From IMG/VR virus record IMGVR_UViG_3300017527_001051, positions 1 through 31,135 of that record: a stretch of DNA of 31,135 bases. One strand, 5' to 3'. Source of the DNA: a virus. Shown here piece after piece: positions 1 to 6,788 of this stretch. The notes beneath the pieces are model-generated. The model ran no database searches, was not told the origin of the DNA, and saw nothing but the letters and a program-made list of their open reading frames with translations. The position numbers were made by a program, and so were the translations under genes. Numbering within the stretch: the first letter of the stretch is position 1; each line of letters begins with the position of its first letter.

Positions 1-147
1 GGCAACGGTGTTGCACTGACCGGAGAAGGCATGAAGCGGGATCCTAATCCCAGAGGGGTTGATTTGAAGCGACCCCCGGAAAACCCGTATGTGCCGGGAA
101 CCGGAAAGGGCAAGCACCGAACTGAATTAACGGACAAAAAGGAATAA
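1..147 (+). CDS. C-terminal end of an unrecognised virion-region protein (partial)
   Basis: An open frame runs from the left edge to TAA at 145-147, giving 48 residues. The fragment is rich in Lys, Arg, Pro and Glu, has no hydrophobic segment, and ends in a charged tail (TELTDKKE). It stops one base before the start of the next gene, and that gene's Shine-Dalgarno (AAGGA) lies inside its last codons, so the two are probably co-translated. In this position, just before a capsid cluster, phages often carry scaffold, protease or portal-linked genes, but too little is visible to choose. The reading frame is supported by the tight join; the function is unknown. Confidence 0.55.
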   Translation, partial: GNGVALTGEGMKRDPNPRGVDLKRPPENPYVPGTGKGKHRTELTDKKE

Positions 148-148
148 A

Positions 149-706
149 ATGGCTAATACCGACTATGCAATGGGGCTTGTCCCTGTTACGGGGAAATCAG
201 GTGCTGCCCCGCAAATGCATGAGTACACAGCTGTAACTTCAGCCACCATTTACCAAGGCGAACCACTTGCTTTGGTTTCAGGTAAGTTGATAGGGTACGG
301 CGCAACAGCGACTCATCGTTTTACATTTGTAGGCGCAGCTGCTCATCCCAGATTGGGTACGGATTCAACCAATAAAGTATTGGTTTATGATGATCCCGAT
401 CAGGAATTTGAAGTACAGCTCGATTCCGCCAGTAATGGTGTGACCGGCATTGTGGGTCTTGTTGGAGTGAACTTTGTTTTACTTACTCCAACTTCCGGAT
501 CCAGTACCACGTACCAATCGTCTTGTGAGCTGGATGATTCTTCCGGGGGTGCAGCAAACTGTTCGACAACGATTTTACCGTTTGTCGGATTACGTAAAGC
601 GGGCGATTCGTCAAACAGTTGGGCTTCGACTCATACGAACGTAATCGTAAAATGTAACCCTGAAAACCACGTCTGGGCAACTCATGGCCCGCTGACAGAA
701 TTGTAG
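149..706 (+). CDS. Capsid-associated structural protein (head decoration-like)
   Basis: This 185-aa protein lies directly upstream of the major capsid gene. It begins with a segment (MANTDYAMGLVPVTGKSG) like the 'GLxPV' starts of many phage head proteins. Around residues 77-90 it carries VLVYDDPDQEFEVQLD, close to a 'LVYDDPxxxFEVQ' stretch I recall from small virion proteins of marine phages that sit next to the capsid gene. There is no signal peptide or membrane segment; the protein is rich in Gly, Ser, Thr and Val, as expected of a beta-rich virion protein. AAGGA sits six bases before the ATG. The most likely role is decoration or stabilisation of the capsid shell. The virion assignment is fairly sure; the exact role is inferred from position and the one motif. 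Confidence 0.65.
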   Translation: MANTDYAMGLVPVTGKSGAAPQMHEYTAVTSATIYQGEPLALVSGKLIGYGATATHRFTFVGAAAHPRLGTDSTNKVLVYDDPDQEFEVQLDSASNGVTGIVGLVGVNFVLLTPTSGSSTTYQSSCELDDSSGGAANCSTTILPFVGLRKAGDSSNSWASTHTNVIVKCNPENHVWATHGPLTEL

Positions 707-716
707 GTGAAAGAAC

Positions 717-1631
717 ATGGCTAGTGCAGGAACTACAATGTTAAGAGGCCAGTTCACCGACCTTTTCGAGTCGCGACTGGCTTTCATGGACTTCATTCTT
801 TATGAGAATTACGACGCACCCTCATTGACTTATCCGATGGCTTTCAATGTAAAGGACTCGGACAGGGCGTATGAGGAAATGACCGGCATCACCGGCTTCG
901 GGTCGTTTTCCAAAAAGGCTGAAGGCGAAAAGATCGAGTACGACAGCCTCTTGCAGGGATACGACAAACGCTTTACCCCGGATACGTGGGCAAAGGGTTG
1001 TCAGATTTCTTTCGAGGCTATGGAAGATGACATCGACGGTGCCATCACCAATGCGGCGCCGGCTTTGGCGCGTGCGGCCCGAAACTCCATTGAGACTGAG
1101 ATTTTCTCGGTTTACAATAATGCTTTCGGAACCACGCTCACGCCGGATGGGCAGGCGCTTTGTGCGGCCGCTCACGAATTGCGCGGTGGCGGAACTTTTA
1201 ATAACCTTCTGACCGGTGATATTTCACAGGGCAAGATTGAAGACGCTTTGAACATCTACCACGATATGCGTGGCGAGCGTAACGAGCTGATCAATCTGGA
1301 AGGTACCACGATTCTGGCACATCCCGACCAGAAATGGATAATTCATGAAATACTGAAATCCCAGCTCAGGTCGGACACGGCTGATAATGCCACAAATGCA
1401 TTGAATCAGGTTGGTTTGAAGACTGTTTTTACGAAGTACTTCACCGACAAGAATGCATGGTTTCTGACATGTGATCCGTCTCAGCATAACGTAATCGTTT
1501 ACTGGCGCAGGGAACCCTTTGTGGACTCGACGCTGGACTTCGATACACGTAATATGAAGACGGCCATGTTGTACAGGCTGTCGCATGGTGCGGCAGATTG
1601 GCGCGGCATTGTCGGCTCGCAAGGATCTTAA
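717..1631 (+). CDS. Major capsid protein, HK97-fold type
   Basis: This 304-aa protein resembles short HK97-fold capsid proteins that lack a long N-terminal scaffold domain. Typical features are an N-terminal helix leading into a 'FESRLAFMDFILYENYD' segment, a central helix (residues about 108-135, ALARAARNSIETEIFSVYNNAF) followed by the 'PDGQALCAAAH' loop seen in many phage coat proteins, and a C-terminal segment with 'VYWRREPFVDSTLDFDTRNMKT' then a conserved-looking Gly/Trp ending (ADWRGIVGSQGS). It is not preceded in the same frame by a delta domain, so scaffolding must come from another protein, perhaps the partial gene at the left edge. AGGTG precedes the ATG, and the next gene starts 12 bases after the stop. 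Family assignment rests on recall of sequence pattern and gene order, not a search. Confidence 0.85.
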   Translation: MASAGTTMLRGQFTDLFESRLAFMDFILYENYDAPSLTYPMAFNVKDSDRAYEEMTGITGFGSFSKKAEGEKIEYDSLLQGYDKRFTPDTWAKGCQISFEAMEDDIDGAITNAAPALARAARNSIETEIFSVYNNAFGTTLTPDGQALCAAAHELRGGGTFNNLLTGDISQGKIEDALNIYHDMRGERNELINLEGTTILAHPDQKWIIHEILKSQLRSDTADNATNALNQVGLKTVFTKYFTDKNAWFLTCDPSQHNVIVYWRREPFVDSTLDFDTRNMKTAMLYRLSHGAADWRGIVGSQGS

Positions 1632-1643
1632 AGGGGGTGTCTT

Positions 1644-2093
1644 ATGGCTACGTATGGTGCAACTGTGCCGGTGATCCGTCACAAAAATCGTACAGGTAAG
1701 GACAACCCTGTTTCAGGCGCATTGACTGTGCTGCCGGTTGCTATAGGCAATATTGGTTCCAGTGAAACGGCTGCTTTTCAATGGACCCCACCTGCTGGTA
1801 TGAACTTTGAGATCGTGGCTATTGAAGCGCGATGCACAGCTCATAACACCACTCCGATACCGATTACGATTGGTACGGCGGCTGCCGGTGCGGAAATTGT
1901 TGCTGCAACGAACTTAACGACAACGTTGGGGCCGTTAACATTGGTGTCTACAGCTGTAACCCCGTCCAATACTCTGGATATACGGTTAGTGGCTCCCGCC
2001 AATGCTACGGCTGAAGATGTGTCGGTGACAGTAGTTGGGTACACAAGTGTACCGCCTGATATAATGTTCTTGCGGAACACAGGTCACTTCTAA
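1644..2093 (+). CDS. Small virion protein, unknown (head decoration or fibre candidate)
   Basis: A 149-aa protein, last in the capsid transcription unit, preceded by a strong AGGGGGTG site. It is almost entirely small and beta-prone residues (Ala, Thr, Val, Ile, Pro), with repeated patterns such as VVAxxN-type turns and an 'AFQWTPPAGMNFEIVAIEARC' segment that reads like alternating beta strands of a jelly-roll or Ig-like sandwich. There is no signal peptide or membrane helix. Position straight after the capsid protein and immediately before a terminator argues for a highly expressed particle component, such as a decoration protein. I do not recognise a family by name; the fold suggestion is inference from composition and hydrophobic periodicity. 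Confidence 0.6.
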   Translation: MATYGATVPVIRHKNRTGKDNPVSGALTVLPVAIGNIGSSETAAFQWTPPAGMNFEIVAIEARCTAHNTTPIPITIGTAAAGAEIVAATNLTTTLGPLTLVSTAVTPSNTLDIRLVAPANATAEDVSVTVVGYTSVPPDIMFLRNTGHF

Positions 2094-2102
2094 CTTGTAA
2101 CC

Positions 2103-2135
2103 GGAGGGCCGGCCAACCGGCCCTCCACTTTTTCT
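2103..2135 (+). terminator. Strong intrinsic terminator after the capsid genes
   Basis: A perfect 10-bp GC-rich stem (2103-2112 with 2117-2126) with a CCAA tetraloop is followed by ACTTTTTCT. The stem begins ten bases after the stop codon of the preceding gene. It separates the three capsid-proximal genes from the glycosyltransferase and tail genes and would reduce, rather than abolish, read-through, giving high capsid expression relative to downstream genes. The following gene starts only 14 bases later with its own GGAGG, and I see no convincing promoter in between. Confidence 0.9.
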
Positions 2136-2148
2136 CTGGAGGAAACTT

Positions 2149-3720
2149 ATGTTGAATCAAGCTAATTTAGATGGTGAACCGATACTGGTGGAAGTACAAA
2201 CTCCCAGTGTTAAATTGTCCGAATCACCGGGACTCGTGATTGCCATTCCATGCGGCGACAAGCAGGACAACACCTCTATCGTATGCCCGGAAGACGTGGG
2301 TGGCTGTGGGCAGAAGTTCTTGCTGCACGGCACACGCGTGCCATTACTGGTTCCCATAAGGTCAATGTTGAAGTTGAATAATCTCGTCAAACCCCTGAAC
2401 ATGGTGACGGCCACCATTGTTGAGGCCGGTCGCTTATCCAGTGAGGCGCGGCAGATAATGACCAAAAAGGCTCTCAGGATGGGCGCCAAATATATCTTAT
2501 ACATGGATGATGATACCATGCTGCCGGATGATGGGTTGGCGTTATACAAACTGATTAACTTTTTGGAACTCAATCCTGACGTGGGCGCTGTCACCGGCAT
2601 CGTACCCACGCGAGTGGATCCGCCTGAGATTACCATTTATCAGGAGCATGGAGCAGGCGCATTTTGGAATCTGCCGATGGGGCCGGGAGCCGTGCCGCAA
2701 CCGATATTCGGATGTGGTGGCGCATTTCTACTGGCACGTTTGAGTGCGGTTGAGGATACGATAGAGCAATTGGAAAAGGAAAATGGCGGTAATGAGGTAG
2801 CAGTGTGGGCTGATGAAATGATAGTTGACGAGGATTCGCCTGTAGCACATATGCTGGGGCATGATGTTCGATTTGCGCACTTGATGAATAAGTGCGGGCA
2901 TCCGGTGTACGCGCACGGTGCAGTGCTGTGCGGGCACCTTGATGTGACAACCAACATTGTATATGAAGTGCCGGCAGATGCACCGGGTATGCTGGGTCCG
3001 AGAGACCTTACTTCAAAGTCTGCTACACCCGACGTGGATGTTATAATGGTTAAGTACAACCAACCGGGATTCGAGGACAATACTTTGGAAGCGGTGAGGG
3101 TCAACACAACCTATCCATCTTACAGAGTAGTCGCACACCAGAATTCCAAAGATGTGTCGCTGTCTAAGTGTTGGAATGATCTTATACGTAAAAGTGACGC
3201 AGAGTATATATGCCTGCTGAACTCCGACACGGCACCCGCCAAGGATTGGCTTACCAAATTGATGGTTTCTATCAGGCGCGAAGATGTGGGGGCTGTTGTG
3301 CCCAGTAGTAACAAAGTACACATAAGTCAGATCGAGACTTCGCTGGATTCGCAGGAAATGAATCTGGATGTCATCAATGAGTTTGCCGGTGGACTTCAGC
3401 ATAAAGAGGAAAGCATTATGCTGGCCTCGGCTATGTGCATTGTTTTTCCAAAAGCCATATGGGAGGCATTAGGTGGATTTGACGAGGACTTTGATTTTTA
3501 CGGTGGCGACACTTGGTTTTCGTGGGGTATCGGCAATCTGCTTGATAAAGATATAGTCTGGGTAAAGGACGCATACGTTCACCATTACGGCAGCCAGTCT
3601 GCGCTGAAGGCCGCAAAGGAAGAAGGCTTTGATTGTGGTACTCTCAGAGAAGAAGCGACACAAATGTACAAGGACAAAGTTAACGCTATGTCAGCGAATG
3701 AAATTGCGACTAATTCTTAA
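2149..3720 (+). CDS. Tandem GT-A glycosyltransferase (two catalytic-like domains)
   Basis: This 523-aa protein appears to hold two glycosyltransferase domains. The N-terminal one (about residues 27-290) has a nucleotide-binding-like start (GLVIAIPCGDK), the metal-binding 'YMDDDTMLP' at about 118-126 and a later 'FGCGGAFLLARLSAVE' segment. The C-terminal one (about 297-500) looks like family GT2: 'VDVIMVKYNQPGFEDNTLEAVRV', the DxD-like 'LLNSDTAPAKDWL', and 'GGFDEDFDFYGGDTWFSW', which matches the acidic acceptor-side motif of GT2 enzymes. A CPED..GCGQ cysteine pair near residues 46-54 may bind metal. No membrane segment is present, so it should act in the cytoplasm on nucleotide sugars. Its place between capsid and tail genes suggests it glycosylates a virion protein, but host-surface or DNA modification are alternatives. 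GGAGG lies six bases before the ATG. Confidence 0.82.
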   Translation: MLNQANLDGEPILVEVQTPSVKLSESPGLVIAIPCGDKQDNTSIVCPEDVGGCGQKFLLHGTRVPLLVPIRSMLKLNNLVKPLNMVTATIVEAGRLSSEARQIMTKKALRMGAKYILYMDDDTMLPDDGLALYKLINFLELNPDVGAVTGIVPTRVDPPEITIYQEHGAGAFWNLPMGPGAVPQPIFGCGGAFLLARLSAVEDTIEQLEKENGGNEVAVWADEMIVDEDSPVAHMLGHDVRFAHLMNKCGHPVYAHGAVLCGHLDVTTNIVYEVPADAPGMLGPRDLTSKSATPDVDVIMVKYNQPGFEDNTLEAVRVNTTYPSYRVVAHQNSKDVSLSKCWNDLIRKSDAEYICLLNSDTAPAKDWLTKLMVSIRREDVGAVVPSSNKVHISQIETSLDSQEMNLDVINEFAGGLQHKEESIMLASAMCIVFPKAIWEALGGFDEDFDFYGGDTWFSWGIGNLLDKDIVWVKDAYVHHYGSQSALKAAKEEGFDCGTLREEATQMYKDKVNAMSANEIATNS

Positions 3721-3744
3721 AAGGTTGGAGCGTAAGAAAAAGTA

Positions 3745-5358
3745 ATGGCGACTTACTGGGTTAGTACTTTAGCGGCTGACGATACAAATAATGGCACTAC
3801 GTATGCTTTGGCTAAAAAGACAATAGCAGCCGGGTTAGCATTGATTGCCGCCAAAGGTGATGTACTGAATATTGTCAACGATGGCACGCACGCATGGCCT
3901 ACTGCTAGGACGGATGTCGGCATCACAGCCGGTACATCCTATTCAGACCCCAGTTGTATTATTCAGGGAACCGATACAGCGGGGGTAATAGCTAAAACCA
4001 CGATAGCACCTACTGCTGCAGCGGCACATTATTTTGTGCGTTTCAGAGATCCAACCGCGTATACGATAACGCAGAATTTGATTTTTGATGCTACCTCTCA
4101 GCAAGCTGATGCCAATGCTTATATTGGTGTAGAATGGCGTGACACAACGCCGCCGCAAGGCCCGCATAAGGTACGTTATTGTGATATGCTGGGGGCTGCT
4201 TCAGGTGCCATGGCGGGTGGAATACGAACTCTTGCCAGTTATCAGAGTGCACAAAACAATGCGGACCAAGGTACTGTAGAGCATTGCTACGTTCAGAATG
4301 CCGGCACAAGTGTACTGACGCAAGGTGGCTACCAACGGGAATGCCATAATTGTGTTTTTATAAATGACAGCGGCAATACCAGAGCTAATTCAATTTTAAG
4401 TTGGGAAAATCCCGGAGTCGCTGAGACCACACGTATTCAGCGGTTTTACAATTGCACGATTTATGACGATAGTGGTTCCGATAACGGGGCTGCGGTTGTG
4501 CATTTCACACCCAGTGTGCTGGGGTCGCATGGTGAAGTCAGCGTATATAGTAATGTTTATTGGACTGATACTACCGGTACAATAGGACCGTTGATGCATG
4601 GATCAAATGTGGCCGGGATAACACACACTGGCAACATCAATTGGAATGTGATGCTGGGCGGCCCTAATGTGGCTATAGGCGACTTGACGGCTGAGGGATG
4701 GTATGGGTTTGCATGGGATCCTGTTTATGACGATCTTGTGGCCCCGGATACTTATGGCGGCGATGTAACTGCATTCGGAGTTGAGGACACCACCGTATTC
4801 AATGACCCCTCCAGCACCTATGACTGGGTGCTGCCTAATGGATTGACGACAACCATACTGAAGGATCTTCGTTTGGTTAAGTACCAGACTGCCGGCAGGT
4901 ATGGCGCCGCACCCGGAGCCTTGGGCGCGTACAGTACTTCTGATGGTGATCCCGAAGATCCGGATGACGCCAGCGCAATTCCGACTTTGGATGTCATGCC
5001 GTTTTACACGCCGGTCATGCGGCTGGAAATGAATATGCGGTTGGAAACCAAAATGAATCGTGAGCGCAAGCACTATTTGCGCAGCGACACCGAGGACAAG
5101 GGATGGCGCGAGTACACCTCAAGACGCGAGAGTGTTGGTGCCGGCATAACCAAGCAGGTATTCAGCGGCATTGAGACCGGTTCGTTTTTATTGATGGAGG
5201 CTGATAACGCGGTGGCGGTTAATGCCGGTGCCGAGGAAGATGTCTGGCTACCGGACGCAAAAGTGGTGGCGGCTCGTGGAGGCAATTACTCGTACCTGAA
5301 GTTGAAGAATAATTCCGGTACGGATGTGGCAAAAACTTTAACAGTGATGGTTGATTAA
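3745..5358 (+). CDS. Right-handed beta-helix virion protein
   Basis: A 537-aa protein whose first ~400 residues look like a parallel beta-helix of the pectate-lyase type. The opening 'YWVSTLAADDTNNGTTYALAKKTIAAGLA' is the usual 'xYVSxxGxDxNxGxxxxxAxxTI' entry to such helices, followed by repeated short coils with turn Asn/Gly residues and segments such as 'VEHCYVQNAGTSV' and 'FYNCTIYDDSG'. A Pro/Asp linker (about 405-412) leads to a charged segment rich in Arg and Glu (about 425-460) and a compact beta-rich end that may anchor it to the particle. The function could be a head fibre, adhesin or glycan-cleaving appendage; no catalytic residues can be assigned by eye. The Shine-Dalgarno (GGAG) is about 15 bases upstream, so initiation may be weak or coupled. 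Confidence 0.7.
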   Translation: MATYWVSTLAADDTNNGTTYALAKKTIAAGLALIAAKGDVLNIVNDGTHAWPTARTDVGITAGTSYSDPSCIIQGTDTAGVIAKTTIAPTAAAAHYFVRFRDPTAYTITQNLIFDATSQQADANAYIGVEWRDTTPPQGPHKVRYCDMLGAASGAMAGGIRTLASYQSAQNNADQGTVEHCYVQNAGTSVLTQGGYQRECHNCVFINDSGNTRANSILSWENPGVAETTRIQRFYNCTIYDDSGSDNGAAVVHFTPSVLGSHGEVSVYSNVYWTDTTGTIGPLMHGSNVAGITHTGNINWNVMLGGPNVAIGDLTAEGWYGFAWDPVYDDLVAPDTYGGDVTAFGVEDTTVFNDPSSTYDWVLPNGLTTTILKDLRLVKYQTAGRYGAAPGALGAYSTSDGDPEDPDDASAIPTLDVMPFYTPVMRLEMNMRLETKMNRERKHYLRSDTEDKGWREYTSRRESVGAGITKQVFSGIETGSFLLMEADNAVAVNAGAEEDVWLPDAKVVAARGGNYSYLKLKNNSGTDVAKTLTVMVD

Positions 5359-5796
5359 ATGGGAAAAACAAATCCGATGCGGGCTGAGACTTATGTAGAA
5401 AAATTTATCAGTACCATAAATACGGCGGCCACCTTCAATACTACGATTGATTTACCGTCTGGAACATATTACATGGCTCTTTCAGTTGCCAGCAGTTTAA
5501 CCGGTACATCAACGAAACTGCGTCTGGCTCCGTTTATGGATGCAGCACAATCACAGGTTGGTACTTTGAATTTGTATATGGTACAGCCTGACAGTACTCT
5601 TGCAGAAGATGAAATGGATTTTGCTGCCACAGCTAAAGGCACATACAGCCATATAGTTGCAAGTGCGGGAACAGCTGAAGCATTTGGTGCAAGCCCTATA
5701 TCAGTGCCGCATGGGCTACGCGCTATAACAATAAAGGGTGGGGCAGCTGAAGGTGAAACGTTTGCGGCAACACTTACGGCGTCAAGGATAGCATAA
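5359..5796 (+). CDS. Small beta-rich virion protein, unknown
   Basis: A 145-aa protein that starts on the base after the previous stop (TAAATG) and overlaps the next gene by one base (TAATG), so it is embedded in a coupled virion operon. The sequence is Thr/Ala/Ser-rich with alternating hydrophobic positions (for example 'TTIDLPSGTYYMALSVASSLTG' spread over residues 28-50), suggesting a beta sandwich. There is no membrane segment. Codons end in A or T more often than in the adaptor gene that follows, hinting at a different history. It may attach to the beta-helix protein before it, or serve as a head-tail or decoration component. I do not recognise a family. Confidence 0.55.
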   Translation: MGKTNPMRAETYVEKFISTINTAATFNTTIDLPSGTYYMALSVASSLTGTSTKLRLAPFMDAAQSQVGTLNLYMVQPDSTLAEDEMDFAATAKGTYSHIVASAGTAEAFGASPISVPHGLRAITIKGGAAEGETFAATLTASRIA

Positions 5797-6788
5797 TGCT
5801 GTTGGCAATCGACTTTTTAAATGAGGTGGCCGACAATCTCGGCATTCCTCAGATTGATACGCTGGAAAAGCCTACCAATCAATATTTGCCAGAACACCGA
5901 AAGCTGCTGCGCACCACGAACCGGGTATTGAAGACGGCAGGGGGGTACAACAACTGGCCTCTTCTGCGCGACACCGGACAGATTGTGCTGGTGGCATCCG
6001 TGGAAACATCTGCGACCACGGACGAATACGTTACTGTCGCCCAAAACAGTCAAACAATGACAATAGACAATGTAACGTGGGACAAAACCTACATTGGCCG
6101 CGCTATTCAGGTGAGCGGAGACGACTACGTTTACCGTATTACAGCCGTTCCGACGCCTACATCAGTGACGCTGCATCGCGCTTGGGTCAATGCCTCGGTA
6201 GCGGCTTCAGATGAAAAGACCTGTACGGTGGCAATGGACCAATATGTTTTGCCGGCGGATTATAGTCGCCCGGTCGGCAGTTTCAAATCCTTCTTCATGC
6301 CTTACAATGTGCGGCCGGTTACGAACGATGAGTTCAGTGATGTGAGGCGCGACAGACGCGACATACGACTGGCGGACCCTGAAATCTTTACGTTGTATGG
6401 CCTGCAGAATGGGCGGCAGGTGCTGCACTTTGATCCGTTCCCAGAGAACGCACGGATGCTGGAATACGAGTATCAGAAAGTGCATCCGAAAATAGACTCG
6501 GATCAGGATCAGATAATGTACCCATTTCAGTATATCGAAACATTGATGGAGGCGGTGCAGTATCTGGCTGAACGAGATTACAAGGATTCACCCAAGGCGG
6601 AAACCATTCTGCGCGATATGCTGCGGAACCACAATCTATCGCAGTCCAATGCCGGCCCCACACAAACTGTAGCGGCAATACGGCCCTCTCAGCATATGAG
6701 GCGCAGCATGCGTGTGGCTTACGGGTACCCGCACACGTCCATTGACTGGGGCGACGCTTTTGATACGGGGGCCAAGAATGGCTTTTAA
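5796..6788 (+). CDS. Head-tail adaptor (short-tail connector) protein
   Basis: A 330-aa protein with the layout of podovirus adaptor proteins that dock under the portal. It has a helical N-terminus (FLNEVADNLGIPQIDTLEKPTNQYLPEHRKLLRTTNRVLKTAGG, spread over residues 6-50) ending in a 'WPLLRDTGQI' motif. A beta-rich middle contains 'YVLPADYSRPV', and the C-terminal half contains 'YEYQKVHPKI' followed by a helical bundle (YIETLMEAVQYLAERDYKDSPKAETILRDM). The 'W-P-x-L' and 'Y-x-L-P-x-D-x' pattern is recurrent in this class and matches the immediate neighbour being a nozzle-type protein. It overlaps the nozzle gene by 11 bases. Confidence in the role comes from pattern plus gene order. Confidence 0.72.
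   Translation: MLLAIDFLNEVADNLGIPQIDTLEKPTNQYLPEHRKLLRTTNRVLKTAGGYNNWPLLRDTGQIVLVASVETSATTDEYVTVAQNSQTMTIDNVTWDKTYIGRAIQVSGDDYVYRITAVPTPTSVTLHRAWVNASVAASDEKTCTVAMDQYVLPADYSRPVGSFKSFFMPYNVRPVTNDEFSDVRRDRRDIRLADPEIFTLYGLQNGRQVLHFDPFPENARMLEYEYQKVHPKIDSDQDQIMYPFQYIETLMEAVQYLAERDYKDSPKAETILRDMLRNHNLSQSNAGPTQTVAAIRPSQHMRRSMRVAYGYPHTSIDWGDAFDTGAKNGF

Noticed and set aside
6712-6777. Longer N-terminus for the nozzle protein
   Set aside because: The ATG at 6712 lies well inside the adaptor gene with no ribosome site; the ATG at 6778 has GGGG and fits the operon spacing.
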